Source: Rickettsiales bacterium (lineage in GTDB: Bacteria; Pseudomonadota; Alphaproteobacteria; Rs-D84). From it: a stretch of DNA of 64,000 bases. Location of the stretch: the NCBI GenBank assembly GCA_031266915.1, contig JAISAB010000020.1:42203-106202 (forward strand). The letters run 5' to 3'. The notes beneath the pieces are model-generated. The model saw only the letters and a program-made list of their open reading frames with translations, had not been told where the DNA came from and searched no databases. Numbering within the stretch: the stretch's first letter is position 1; each line of letters begins with the position of its first letter. The position numbers and the translations under genes are program-made. This document shows, one piece after another, positions 51,927 through 61,435 of the stretch.

Positions 51927-53138
51927 TTAATGACTGTTTTGTTTGACAAGTTTTTTCAGGTTGTCTATGCCCTTGCTGCCCACGCCGGCGCGAACCTGTT
52001 CCACCGCCTTGGCCACTTCGGCGGCATGTATTTGCATCGTGGAAATCCGGCCGTTGGCCAGGCCCAGCTGTTTGTTCGCGGATTCCAAATCGGATTGCGC
52101 ACGGGACAGCTCTTCCCTGAGCTTTTCAATCTGTTCGTTTGCATCGGACAGGTTGCGCGTCAGATTATCTTTATCTGAATTCAGCGCATCCGCCTGGGCT
52201 TGTAAACCTTTTATTTCCTCGTTAGCCTTTGCAGTTTCTTCGGCCCCTTTCTTCTTCAGGGCTTTATTTTCATCGGACAGCTTCGTGTTTTCCAACAGAA
52301 TATTGTCTTCGGATTTTTTGATGTACGTGGACTCGCCGGCGATGGCTTTTTGAATATCCAAAACCGAGTCAATATCGTTTTGCAAGACATCCGCTTGCTG
52401 CGAATTGACGATACCGCTTTCCCGCAAAAAACCGGCAGCCTTCAGCACGTCGTTGCGGGCGTCGGCCAAGGTGTCGGAATTGGGGTCCTTCGCCGCAGAT
52501 TGGCGTTTGAAAACTTCTTTCGACTTGACGTAAACGATGTTGAACAGGTCGGAAAGTTTCGCCTTTGTATCCTCGTCATTTTTGTCCTTTGTCCACACAA
52601 GGTATCCCATGAACAGCAACAAATCGCCGGATTCTGCCAGTTTGTTATTTGCCAGTTCCGTCACGGCCGTTTCGTAAATAGGATCTTTGATTTGCCGATT
52701 GCGAACAAAACTGGCCAGCGCGCAAATTTGCAATTGCGGGTCGGGTATTTCCTTGATTTTTCTGAATGCCAAAGCCACGCCGTCATTTCTGATGTCTTTC
52801 GCGTCCATTTTTGAAAATACGATGGCCGCCAGCTGCAAATCTTTCATGAAAACCCGGGCGGCTTCGTCGTTTTCTTTGTGCGCCCGCTCGATTTCATTCA
52901 AAAGGGCATCCGCCTGGGGATCATGAGGCAATCTTGCAAAATTTTTTCTCGTCATGGGCAGTCTTATACCAAACTCCCTATCCGTTTGCGGATCGTTATA
53001 TACGACAAATGTTGGCGTCAATTCTTTGATGACATCGGCGACCAACCAACGCTCGGTAAACCCTGTGTCAGGCATAAACGCCACACCCTCCAAACCTGCC
53101 ATAAATTTGACAATTTCCTCAAAGCTTTGATATTTCAT
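51927..53138 (-). CDS. Protein with C-terminal coiled coil, unknown function
   Basis: 403 residues, no signal peptide or membrane segment. N-terminal half is globular and helical. Residues about 265-375 form a long coiled coil (ENTKLSDENKALKKKGAEET, NSDKDNLTRNLSDANEQIEK, LREELSRAQSDLESANKQLG). The C-terminus, GVGSKGIDNLKKLVKQNSH, ends in the heptad array that supplies its stop codon. Likely cytoplasmic and multimeric. No family recognised. Confidence 0.8.
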   Translation of the reverse strand: MKYQSFEEIVKFMAGLEGVAFMPDTGFTERWLVADVIKELTPTFVVYNDPQTDREFGIRLPMTRKNFARLPHDPQADALLNEIERAHKENDEAARVFMKDLQLAAIVFSKMDAKDIRNDGVALAFRKIKEIPDPQLQICALASFVRNRQIKDPIYETAVTELANNKLAESGDLLLFMGYLVWTKDKNDEDTKAKLSDLFNIVYVKSKEVFKRQSAAKDPNSDTLADARNDVLKAAGFLRESGIVNSQQADVLQNDIDSVLDIQKAIAGESTYIKKSEDNILLENTKLSDENKALKKKGAEETAKANEEIKGLQAQADALNSDKDNLTRNLSDANEQIEKLREELSRAQSDLESANKQLGLANGRISTMQIHAAEVAKAVEQVRAGVGSKGIDNLKKLVKQNSH

Positions 53139-53254
53139 TTTTTACCTTTTTGATTTATTTCCGACAAAATCATTAATTGACTATGCCTGCATAGTACTAC
53201 CTTTTTGTTCTTACGGCAAGAATAAATTGACAAAAGAAAGCGCTAGCAATATAG

Positions 53255-53818
53255 CTATTTGCTATTCATTTTCAAGGACCGTAAGATTCTGGCGAAATTG
53301 TCATGCAGTTCGCCTGACACATCCACATCGCGGAAATCTATGCCCGCCGCGCCGGACAGCCATTCAATCGCCGGCATCGTCACGTTCCGAAAGGTATCCA
53401 GACGCCGGCGGACCGCCGCCATGTCCGCGTCATCGGCGCGACCCGCGCCGTCGACGTGCCGGCGCTTGTGAATGCGTGCCAGCATGATTTCTTCGGGGAC
53501 GTTCAAATACAGAATCTTTATATTGAATTTGTCGGCATAGTTTTCGACAAACCATCGCGCCTGGGGCAGGGTGCGCGGAAAACCGTCGACCAGAATATTC
53601 TTTTTATCATCGATTTTCGACGCGACCAGCTCAAACAGCTTTTCATCCGGCACCAAATTCCCGGCCGCAATCAGCCGCCCGATTTCGGAATCGGCGGGCA
53701 GCGCGCGGAACAGGGCGCCCGTTTCGATGTAGTTGTAATCCGCGGCCGCGCGCAGCATTGCGGAAAAAGTTCCCTTGCCGACGCCCTGACCGCCCATAAG
53801 TACGATTATCTTAGCCAT
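53255..53818 (-). CDS. adk: Adenylate kinase, short-LID form
   Basis: 187 residues from the second ATG (53818). P-loop GGQGVGKGT, AMP site GFPRT in LVDGFPRTLPQARWF, and ILYLNVPEEIMLARI. The LID region is short (about 12 residues, HKRRHVDGAGRADD) without the Cys zinc site of long-LID enzymes. The last residues (MNSK) and stop are heptad-encoded. It is not in the usual ribosomal-protein cluster. Confidence 0.88.
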   Translation of the reverse strand: MAKIIVLMGGQGVGKGTFSAMLRAAADYNYIETGALFRALPADSEIGRLIAAGNLVPDEKLFELVASKIDDKKNILVDGFPRTLPQARWFVENYADKFNIKILYLNVPEEIMLARIHKRRHVDGAGRADDADMAAVRRRLDTFRNVTMPAIEWLSGAAGIDFRDVDVSGELHDNFARILRSLKMNSK

Positions 53819-53865
53819 AATGTGCATTATTATAATACAAAATGATTGCGTTTGCCAGTCAAATT

Positions 53866-53995
53866 AGTCAATAATCTATAGTGAGTAGTGCTTAGTGCAT
53901 AGTTTACAGTGTTATAACTAAATCACTATGCACTATAAACTAATCGCTACTCACTAGTGTTTTTACGTATTACGTATCACGAGCCACGTATCACG
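53866..53995. repeat. Heptad array upstream of adk and downstream of rpsA
   Basis: TAGTNNN units to 53918, inverse units to 53958, then TATCACG/ GTATTAC units to 53995. Confidence 0.75.
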
Positions 53996-54022
53996 AAAAA
54001 ACGGCCTTGCGGCCGTTTTTTA
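53996..54022 (-). terminator. Terminator of rpsA
   Basis: ACGGCC/GGCCGT stem with T-run on the minus strand, at the stop. Confidence 0.8.
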
Positions 54023-55708
54023 CTTTTTGCTGTTTTCAATCGCAGCGCCCAAGATGTCGCCCAGCACAGAACCGCTGTCGGCCTGGTTGGAGTATTCTTT
54101 GACCGCCTGCTTTTCCATCGCTGCGTGCAGCGCGCGGATGGACAGCTTGACAACGTTGTCTTCGGTCGCGACCACCGAGGCCTCGATAGAATCGCCGACC
54201 TTATACTTGCCCGTGTCCTGTTCGTTCTTTTCGCGCGACAGGTCCGTGCGGCGGATAACGCCGCGCGCGTCGCCAGGCAGCGCCACGATGACTTCTTCGG
54301 GTGTAACGTCGGAAACGGTTCCGCGAACGACCGCGCCCTTTCTAACGGACACATTCGTGTCGTCGCCGCTGGCGGTCATCTGCTTGATGCCCAGGGTCAC
54401 GCGTTCCTTTTCCGGATTGATGTCCAGAATTTTGGACGTGACTTCCTGTCCGCGGACGAATTTCTTCAGCTCTTCTTCATCCAGTTTGTTCCAAGACAAA
54501 TCAGAGATATGAACCATTCCGTCCAATTCCGGCGTCAGTGCCACGAACAAGCCGAATTCGGTCGTGTTCTTAATCGGTCCAGTGACGATGTCGCCGACAT
54601 TATGCGTTTGCGCGAACAGTTTCCACGGATTCGCCTGCAGCTGTTTGTAACCCAAGGAAATGCGGCGTTTGTCCTGGTCTATGCCCAAAACGACGACGTT
54701 GACATCTTGGCCGCCTTGCAATACTTTGCTTGGGTGGATGTTCTTGTTTGTCCAAGACAGTTCGGACATGTGGACCAAGCCCTCGATATTATTGCCCAAG
54801 TCGATGAACGCGCCGTAATCGGTCAAAGAAGACACTTTGCCCGTTATGGTGTCGCCGACGTTGAACGCGCGGCTGGCCGTATCCCAAGGGTCTTCTTCCA
54901 GCTGTTTCGCGCCCAAGGATATGCGGTGCGATTCCGGGTCGAATTGGATGACTTTGACCTTTAACTTTTGGCCGACATGAACCAATTCGCGCGGATGATT
55001 GACGCGTTTCCAGGACAAGTCCGTAACGTGCAGCAAACCGTCAATACCGCCCAAGTCGATGAACACGCCGTAATCGGTGATGTTCTTGACAGTGCCTTCG
55101 ATAACAGCGCCCAGTTCGATGCTTTTCATCGCTTCGCGCTGTTGCTGGGCGATGGAATCGGACTGGATGGCGCGGCGGGAAACGATTGCGTTCGTGCGCA
55201 GCGCGTCCATTTTCAAAACACGGAATTTGTCTTTCAAGCCAATCAGGGACTTGGCGTCGCGGACCGGCCGGTGATCGACCTGGGACGACGGCATGAACGC
55301 GAACACGCCGTTGATGTCCACCGTGTATCCGCCGCGCACGACGTCGATGATGGTTCCTTCGGGGTCGACGCCTTCGGCGACCATTTTTTCCAAGTCCTTC
55401 CACGCTTTTTCGGCGCGGGCCTTGGTATATGATAATACAGCGGTACCTTCGCGCGATTCATAGCGCTCGATAAACACGTCGATGATGTCGCCAACTGACG
55501 GAGCGGCGGCGCCAAATTCTTTCAACGGAACGCGGCCTTCGGATTTCAGGCCAACATCGACCATCGCGAAATCGCCGCGAATGTCCTTGACCGTGCCCTT
55601 GGTCGCATAGCCCTGCAGCGTTTCCTGGGCGCCATAATTGGCGTCGAACATCTGGACGAAGTCTTCGCCCGACAGGGGATTAAATAAATCTTTGGATAAA
55701 TCTTTCAT
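54020..55708 (-). CDS. rpsA: 30S ribosomal protein S1
   Basis: 562 residues. Several S1 RNA-binding domains in tandem, each with G..V.G.V..I...G.F...G..GL.H.S (for example VIEGTVKNITDYGVFIDLGG, TGKVSSLTDYGAFIDLGNNI, TGPIKNTTEFGLFVALTPEL). It brings mRNA to the ribosome. Often preceded by cmk, which is not seen here. Confidence 0.97.
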   Translation of the reverse strand: MKDLSKDLFNPLSGEDFVQMFDANYGAQETLQGYATKGTVKDIRGDFAMVDVGLKSEGRVPLKEFGAAAPSVGDIIDVFIERYESREGTAVLSYTKARAEKAWKDLEKMVAEGVDPEGTIIDVVRGGYTVDINGVFAFMPSSQVDHRPVRDAKSLIGLKDKFRVLKMDALRTNAIVSRRAIQSDSIAQQQREAMKSIELGAVIEGTVKNITDYGVFIDLGGIDGLLHVTDLSWKRVNHPRELVHVGQKLKVKVIQFDPESHRISLGAKQLEEDPWDTASRAFNVGDTITGKVSSLTDYGAFIDLGNNIEGLVHMSELSWTNKNIHPSKVLQGGQDVNVVVLGIDQDKRRISLGYKQLQANPWKLFAQTHNVGDIVTGPIKNTTEFGLFVALTPELDGMVHISDLSWNKLDEEELKKFVRGQEVTSKILDINPEKERVTLGIKQMTASGDDTNVSVRKGAVVRGTVSDVTPEEVIVALPGDARGVIRRTDLSREKNEQDTGKYKVGDSIEASVVATEDNVVKLSIRALHAAMEKQAVKEYSNQADSGSVLGDILGAAIENSKK

Positions 55709-55729
55709 GAGAATTTTTCATACAAAGCT

Positions 55730-55990
55730 TGCCGTTTGATTCAATTAAGAATGAAAAATTAAGAATTAAAAATTACAAACTCAGGCATCGTAATTCTTAA
55801 TTCTTAATTCTTAATTCCTAACTGATTTTTTGCATCGCAAAAAATCAAAGGTCTTGTGGGGTTATTCTGATGTCCGGCGCGCCCACCCGCGACGAACCAG
55901 ATGATTATATACGAGATATTCCGAATTTGCAAGTTTTTTAGAAACTAGCTACCAGCGACTAGCTACTAACTACTAATGACTATTTGACAT
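55730..55990. repeat. Heptad arrays upstream of rpsA
   Basis: AATTAAG-type inverted array 55743-55818, then a hairpin (TTTTTTGCATCGCAAAAAA, 55828-55848). A CTAGCTA-type array follows at 55943-55985. No gene from 55709 to 56042. Confidence 0.7.
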
Positions 55991-56042
55991 TTGCCGATAT
56001 TGTCCTAATATTACCGTTTGATACAATAAAAAGGCATAGATT

Positions 56043-56261
56043 ATGAATAAAAACCCAGATGTGAAAAAAGTATCCAAAGGACGCGGAAATCCGGGGACTT
56101 TTGCGGACCTGTTAAAGGCCCAAGGAAAGCAGGAATTTTTGGACGAACATGCAAATCGGAAAACAGAAGAATTGATAAAGGAAATTCGGACCGAGCTCCG
56201 CACGCGAATGTTTGCCCGCCTGTGGATGATGCAGTCCCATGGATTCTATCGGGGGTGGTAA
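56043..56261 (+). CDS. Small basic protein of unknown function, upstream of a HAD hydrolase
   Basis: 72 residues, start supported by AAAGG 10 bp upstream. Lys/Arg/Glu-rich and helical (FADLLKAQGKQEFLDEHANR, KTEELIKEIRTELRTRMFAR). The stop lies 1 bp before the HAD start, so the two are probably one transcript. No family recognised. Confidence 0.65.
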   Translation: MNKNPDVKKVSKGRGNPGTFADLLKAQGKQEFLDEHANRKTEELIKEIRTELRTRMFARLWMMQSHGFYRGW

Positions 56262-56262
56262 A

Positions 56263-57159
56263 ATGATATATAAAGACCTGATGGAAATCGCCGACAAATT
56301 CGACGTGTTTTTCTTTGACGCCTGGGGCGTTTTCAATATCGGCGGGACGATTTCCAAATCAGCCGTCGCGGTTATGGCGGATTTGCAGACGCGCGGCAAA
56401 TCCGTGTCCATCATGTCCAACACGCCGCAAAGCGCCGCCGGTGTGACTGCGCATTACGGCAAGAGCGGATTGATTCCAGGCGTTCATTATCAAAACATTT
56501 TTTCATCGGGCCAACTGTGCATGGACATCGCGCGGCGCGGCGAAATTCCGGCGCCGGGGAAAAAGTATTACGTCGCGTGGGATTACACCTGTGGATTGCC
56601 GGGCGGCGGCGCGTCATACGATATGTTTGCCGGGACCGATTATTCCAAGGTCGCCGATATTAGTTCCGCTGATTTCGTATATTTGGATTTCCCCAGGGCT
56701 GCTTCGAATCTGATTACGGATGAAAAATTGATGGAACCGGAATTATCCAAGGTCATCGCCGCCGGCAAACCAGTCATCTGTACGAATCCTGATTTGCACG
56801 CATGCCATGGGAATGAATTTGTTATCATGCAGGGAACGCCCGCCCGGATATTTGCCGCGCATGGTTTGAAAATCATCTATTACGGCAAGCCGCACCCGGA
56901 AATCTATCTGGACGCGATGAATAAAATCGGAAATGTCGACGCCGCGCGCACGTTGATGGTTGGCGACACGCTGCACACGGATATTCTGGGTGCCAGGCGC
57001 GCGGGCATCAAAAGCTGTCTGACATTGGCGGACGGCATAACGGCGCGCGATTTGACATTGGCGGGCCGGGAATTGAACAGGGAAAACATCAACGCGGCCG
57101 GCGCGAAAATCGACGCGGTTCCGGACTACATTATTGAAAAAGTAGCGGATAGTCATTAA
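56263..57159 (+). CDS. NagD-like HAD hydrolase (TIGR01459-type)
   Basis: 298 residues from ATG 56263 (GGGGGTGG upstream). HAD subfamily IIA. Nucleophile region VFFFDAWGVFNIG, motif II SIMSNTPQSA, motif III Lys in YYGKPHPEIYLDAM, and motif IV VGDTLHTDILGARRAGI. Phosphatase acting on sugar or nucleotide phosphates, substrate unknown. The type is typical of alphaproteobacteria. The last codons (DSH) fall in the heptad array. Confidence 0.9.
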   Translation: MIYKDLMEIADKFDVFFFDAWGVFNIGGTISKSAVAVMADLQTRGKSVSIMSNTPQSAAGVTAHYGKSGLIPGVHYQNIFSSGQLCMDIARRGEIPAPGKKYYVAWDYTCGLPGGGASYDMFAGTDYSKVADISSADFVYLDFPRAASNLITDEKLMEPELSKVIAAGKPVICTNPDLHACHGNEFVIMQGTPARIFAAHGLKIIYYGKPHPEIYLDAMNKIGNVDAARTLMVGDTLHTDILGARRAGIKSCLTLADGITARDLTLAGRELNRENINAAGAKIDAVPDYIIEKVADSH

Positions 57160-57243
57160 CCAGTAGTGCATAGTGAGTAGTGCTTAGTTTATAGTGAACT
57201 AGTCACTATGAACTATAAACTAATCACTATTCACTAATGACTG
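57158..57243. repeat. Inverted heptad array between the HAD and corA genes
   Basis: TAGTNNN and inverse units. It supplies the ends of both convergent genes. Confidence 0.75.
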
Positions 57244-58128
57244 TTATACCAGCCGGCGGCGTACGGCGGCGAACATTCCGTACCCCAGCAGCAGCGCCAT
57301 TATCATCACGAATATGACAAACGCCGACGCCCGGTATTCCGTAAACGGCAGCTGCATATTCATCCCGTAATATCCAACCACTATGGTCGGCGCAATCAGA
57401 ATGATATTCCACATGGTAAGGCGGTTGATGGACGTATTGTTGTCCATATTGATGACACTTTCGAACGTTTCTTTTATCGAGCGCAGCATTTTGCTGTAAC
57501 TGGTCGCGACCTCAATCGCCTGGTGCAGTTCGATGCGCGCGTCTTCAGCCAGTTCCCGGGCTTCGTCGCCAGCGACGAAGCCGCGCGCCTTATCCAGCTT
57601 GTCCAGAACGGTCAGATTGCCTTTCAGAGCCGCCATGTACAGGGTATAGCTGTTTTCGACCTCCAGCAGGCCCATGATTTCCCGTTTGCGGATTTTTTCC
57701 TGCAAAACTTTTTTGGATTCGAAAACGCGCCGGTTCAGCTCTTTCAAAAAACGCAGATATGATTCGGCGATATAGTAGATGATGTTCAGAACGAATTCTT
57801 CACGGGACGCCTTCTCGGATATTTTAATTCGGTCCAGGATGTCGCAGCGCTTGCGGCAGACGGTTATGACGCGCGCCGGGGAATAGATGATGGACAGCGG
57901 CTCGGTATGCCAGACGGTGTCCGTTTCGCGGTTAATGATTGGGAACCGGACGATGACGACCTTGTAATCGTCTTCGTATTCCAGACGCGGCTGTTCGTCC
58001 GGGTCCAAGATGTCCGATATAGTGTCCTCGTCGATTTTGTATTTGGTCTGAAGCTTGTCGAAATCCTCGTGGTCGGGATTCGCCACGTTCACCCAAGAGA
58101 ATGTTTTCAATTTTTCAGTTACAAACAT
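57244..58128 (-). CDS. corA: CorA-family Mg2+/Co2+ transporter
   Basis: 294 residues from the second ATG (58128), which has GGAG 7 bp upstream; the first ATG is too close to it. N-terminal cytoplasmic domain, long helix, then two C-terminal membrane helices with the signature GYYGMNMQLPF between them. Forms a pentameric ion channel in the inner membrane. In place of the MPEL acidic motif is LPFTEYRAS. Isolated gene. Confidence 0.93.
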   Translation of the reverse strand: MFVTEKLKTFSWVNVANPDHEDFDKLQTKYKIDEDTISDILDPDEQPRLEYEDDYKVVIVRFPIINRETDTVWHTEPLSIIYSPARVITVCRKRCDILDRIKISEKASREEFVLNIIYYIAESYLRFLKELNRRVFESKKVLQEKIRKREIMGLLEVENSYTLYMAALKGNLTVLDKLDKARGFVAGDEARELAEDARIELHQAIEVATSYSKMLRSIKETFESVINMDNNTSINRLTMWNIILIAPTIVVGYYGMNMQLPFTEYRASAFVIFVMIMALLLGYGMFAAVRRRLV

Positions 58129-58199
58129 GTTCATTCTCCTTTGTTAATGATAATGCCGATTTTACCGCAAACCCGGCCAGATTGCAACCCCGGCTGGAT

Positions 58200-58225
58200 A
58201 AAAAAAGTCCCCCGTCGGGGACTTT
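58200..58225 (-). terminator. Terminator of the autotransporter gene
   Basis: AAAGTCCCC/GGGGACTTT stem with T-run on the minus strand. Confidence 0.85.
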
Positions 58226-58241
58226 GCGCGCCGGCGCTGCG

Positions 58242-60818
58242 TCAGAATTTATACCTGACGTCCAAAACGCCCGTGTGGTCGGTGTAATGTTCGCGGAACT
58301 TGCCCTCGTACGACAATGACAAATCAAGGCCCGGGCCCGCCAGAAAGTGCAGGCCGGCCTCGACTTCGCCGCCCAGCCGGCCCAGCGCGTCGCCGACGAC
58401 CGAAAATACCGAACCGTTCGCCAATGTCACGACGGATTGGGCGTCATCCCTGACAAAGTCGTACGTGACGCCAAAGCTGACCTTGGGCTTAACAAGCAGC
58501 CAATTGTTCACCGCCGTAACGGCGTCCATCTTAATTTTGGCCACCGCGGTCAGGATATTATTTCTGTCCGATTCAACGACCGTTCCGGCGGAATCGATGT
58601 ATTTTTCTGCATTAATGTTCATCCAACGCAGACCAATTTCCGGACTGACAGTTTCAACAATATATGGCTGGAACACGTTGTATTCGTAACCGCCCATCAA
58701 TTGCAGCGCGATGGTGTCGACGTCGTTGCCGCCGGTCACGGACACGCCGGCGACGTTTTTGGTTTCTTCATTGTCCGCGAAGATATATCCGCCGACAAAG
58801 TTCGCGTACCATTCGTTCGGCTTGTACTGTCCGTACAGGATGACGGCGTCGGATTTGATGTCGGTGTCGCGGTTGACAGCGCTGACATCAGTCGAAGTAC
58901 GCGCATAGCCGGCGCCCAGTTTGAATTCTTGGTTTTCGACCTCTAATCCGACGGCGATACCGCTGGACTTGGAATCAAATCCATTTTCCGTGTTCAGCTT
59001 GGCCTTGTTGTAAATGCCGGTCGCCCAGATGGTGACGTCCCCCATATCAATATCGCCCGAAGACATGCCGGAACCGCCGCCGCCGCTGAACCGGCCGCCA
59101 ACTGCGCCCAGCACTTGGTTGGTCGTCTGGGTCGAATTCGCTTGGGTTACGGGCGCGACCGTCGGCGCCAATGTCGCGACCGCCGCAATGCCTTGGTCAA
59201 AAGTGGCGGCGTCATTGCTCTGCAGCATCGCGGCGACGGCATCCTGTATCGTCGCGAACCGGGCATTCGACGAGGCGCCCGCGATGACGGCCTGGGCAGC
59301 GGTTAATTCGCCCGACGTCCGTCCGGTGACAGCCGCGATTTGCGCCACGGTTTTCGGCGCGACGGCAAACAATCCGTTCCCGTTATACGTCACACTATAC
59401 ATCGCGTTGGCATAGCCCGCGCTGTCGAATACGAAATCACCCGTCATCGTTCCATGTGTCAGGGCAATATTGTCGCCGACCGCGCCGGCGCCGATTATCA
59501 AGCCTGAAATGGCGGTGTTCGAACCGACTGTAATCGTGTCCGCATTGATAAACGGGTGGGCGGATAATTTCACGCTCAGCGACATGTCGTCGCCGAATGT
59601 TATAGAGCTGCCCGCGGCGGTATTCGTGATGCCGCCGTCGAACACGACATTCGTTCCGTTTGCGAAAGATACCGCGCCACCGTTGGCGATGTCGTTCAAG
59701 GCGCCGTTCGCCTGATTCCCTGAGAAAGTCGCGTCGCCCAGAAAATTCAAAGTTCCCGTATTATCAATCGCGCCACCGTGCGTGCCGGCCCTGTTATTGA
59801 TAAATGTCGCGGCGTCGTTGAAGTTCATGATGACCTGGTTCACAATCGCGCCCCCGTTCGCCGCGGCTGAATTGGCCATAAATACCGCGGCGCCGTCAAA
59901 GTTCACATACGCGTCCGCATGGCCGTATTCGTTTATATTCGCCAATGCGCCGGCGTATCCCTGGGATGAATTCCCAAGGAACGATGACGCGCCTTGGAAT
60001 GTCATATAGCCTTCACTGATTACCGCGCCCGCGGCCGTCGCGGCGGTGTTGCCGTCGAACGCAGCGCCGGCGCCGACATCGAACGTACCGAACCAATTCC
60101 CGATTGCGCCGCCGCGCGCGGATGACGCGTTATTGTTTCTGAAACGCGAATTGTCGCCGACGGAGACTATGGAATCATCGGTTCCGTTGTTGAAGTTGTA
60201 AATCGCCGCGGCGCTGGCCGAAGAGTTACCTTGGAAAACCGCATTGTCGCCGATTTCGATTTGCGAATTCAGCGCACCGCCGCGAACCTGCTGGTAAATC
60301 GCGGCGCCCGATGACAGGCTTTTGTTTCCTTGGAACAGGACATTGTCGCCGATATTCATCACGGCTTCCTGGTTTAATATGGCCGCGCCAATCGAATCGG
60401 CTTTGATGGTTTCATTGTTAATGAACCTGGCGTTGTTGCCAATGTTCAACGTCGATCCGCTGACATTCATCACGCCGCCGTACGAAAAAGTCTTGTTCCG
60501 CAAAAACGCCGCGTTGTTGCCGATGGTCGTCGTCGCCAGCACCGCGCCGGAATTTACATTGAAAATAATTCCGCCCATCGTGCTGGAATAGTTGTCTTCG
60601 AACACCGCGCCATCGCCGATGGTCAGCGTTCCGCCCGCGTTGTATATCGCGCCGCCGACGCCGCCCGGCGCCGACAGGCCGATTAAGGTCGCGCCATCGT
60701 ACGAATCTGTCTGACCGGACGTCAAATCGATTCTTTGCGTTGCCGTCGCCGCATGCGCGCCGCCGTTCAGCAAGGCAATGCAAAACGCGCCGGACGTGAA
60801 AAATATACTGTGTTTCAT
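58242..60818 (-). CDS. Autotransporter (type V secretion) with beta-helix passenger
   Basis: 858 residues. Signal peptide MKHSIFFTSGAFCIALLNGGAHA. Passenger about 50-400 is a beta-helix of short repeats of Pmp/polymorphic type (GGAIYNAGGTLTIGDGAVFE, GGALNSQIEIGDNAVFQGNS, GGAIVNQVIMNFNDAATFIN, with recurrent GGA(I/V) and F.(G/N)N). A helical linker follows, rich in Ala and Gln. The C-terminal beta-barrel, about 570-858, ends LDVRYKF. Surface-exposed adhesin or effector (inference). Confidence 0.9.
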   Translation of the reverse strand: MKHSIFFTSGAFCIALLNGGAHAATATQRIDLTSGQTDSYDGATLIGLSAPGGVGGAIYNAGGTLTIGDGAVFEDNYSSTMGGIIFNVNSGAVLATTTIGNNAAFLRNKTFSYGGVMNVSGSTLNIGNNARFINNETIKADSIGAAILNQEAVMNIGDNVLFQGNKSLSSGAAIYQQVRGGALNSQIEIGDNAVFQGNSSASAAAIYNFNNGTDDSIVSVGDNSRFRNNNASSARGGAIGNWFGTFDVGAGAAFDGNTAATAAGAVISEGYMTFQGASSFLGNSSQGYAGALANINEYGHADAYVNFDGAAVFMANSAAANGGAIVNQVIMNFNDAATFINNRAGTHGGAIDNTGTLNFLGDATFSGNQANGALNDIANGGAVSFANGTNVVFDGGITNTAAGSSITFGDDMSLSVKLSAHPFINADTITVGSNTAISGLIIGAGAVGDNIALTHGTMTGDFVFDSAGYANAMYSVTYNGNGLFAVAPKTVAQIAAVTGRTSGELTAAQAVIAGASSNARFATIQDAVAAMLQSNDAATFDQGIAAVATLAPTVAPVTQANSTQTTNQVLGAVGGRFSGGGGSGMSSGDIDMGDVTIWATGIYNKAKLNTENGFDSKSSGIAVGLEVENQEFKLGAGYARTSTDVSAVNRDTDIKSDAVILYGQYKPNEWYANFVGGYIFADNEETKNVAGVSVTGGNDVDTIALQLMGGYEYNVFQPYIVETVSPEIGLRWMNINAEKYIDSAGTVVESDRNNILTAVAKIKMDAVTAVNNWLLVKPKVSFGVTYDFVRDDAQSVVTLANGSVFSVVGDALGRLGGEVEAGLHFLAGPGLDLSLSYEGKFREHYTDHTGVLDVRYKF

Positions 60819-60964
60819 ATTCTCCTCTTTCTATGGTTTAATCAAAGCCTAGCAGCGAAACAAAAATTTATTAATACGAACGTATTCCTGCATATTTTCT
60901 GCTTGCACGAATCGTGGCATTGTGATTAGTTTGTCCCATACCATAAAAAACGAAGGGAATTTTC

Positions 60965-61339
60965 ATGATAGTCGGAATTGGAATAGACCTTGTTGAATGC
61001 GGCCGGTTTCTGGATTGGTCGGCATTTAAAAAACAACGCATATTTACCAAGAAAGAATTGGAATACGCTGACAATGATAATGCGAATTCCGAAAGACACC
61101 TTGCCAATTTCTGGGCCGCGCGCGAGGCTTTTTTAAAGGCGGCGGGGACCGGCTTTGGCGAATCAATCGCCTTTTCCGACGTGTCGGTGACACACAGCGA
61201 TTCCGGCCGACCGGAACTGCTAGTCGCTGGCGGTGCCAAGGCCGCATTGAAAGAGCTGGCCGGACAGGGCGCCAAAACGCACGTTTCGATAACTGACCAG
61301 GACGATTATTCCGCCGCCGTCGTTGTCATTGAATGCTGA
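60965..61339 (+). CDS. acpS: Holo-[acyl-carrier-protein] synthase
   Basis: 124 residues. Transfers phosphopantetheine from CoA to ACP. GIGIDLVECGRF holds the metal Asp and FWAAREAFLKAAGTGF the second metal Glu and active-site region. A start-codon-proximal GAAGGG is present. The terminal part (DDYSAAVVVIEC) and stop are copied downstream at 62186-62249 behind another gene. Its terminator is cut after CCGCCTT. Confidence 0.95.
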   Translation: MIVGIGIDLVECGRFLDWSAFKKQRIFTKKELEYADNDNANSERHLANFWAAREAFLKAAGTGFGESIAFSDVSVTHSDSGRPELLVAGGAKAALKELAGQGAKTHVSITDQDDYSAAVVVIEC

Positions 61340-61356
61340 TACAAAAAAACCGCCTT
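61294..61356 (+). repeat. acpS 3'-end direct repeat, copy 1
   Basis: Last 15 codons of acpS, stop codon, and AAAAAAACCGCCTT, the first half of a terminator without its second half. It matches 62186-62249 at about 58 of 63 bases. Confidence 0.8.
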
Positions 61357-61435
61357 AAATCAAAAGAAAGCTAAGTCCCTACAAATTGTAAGGCATTACT
61401 GGACGCAATTCAAAAGAATTGAAAAGAATAGTAAA

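Noticed and set aside
56239..56262. Start of the HAD gene at 56239
   Set aside because: This would overlap the 72-residue ORF, and the ATG at 56263 has a good ribosome site and fits the family N-terminus.
21130..57243. Heptad arrays as CRISPR
   Set aside because: Units are 7 bp and degenerate, there are no spacers of constant length and no cas genes.
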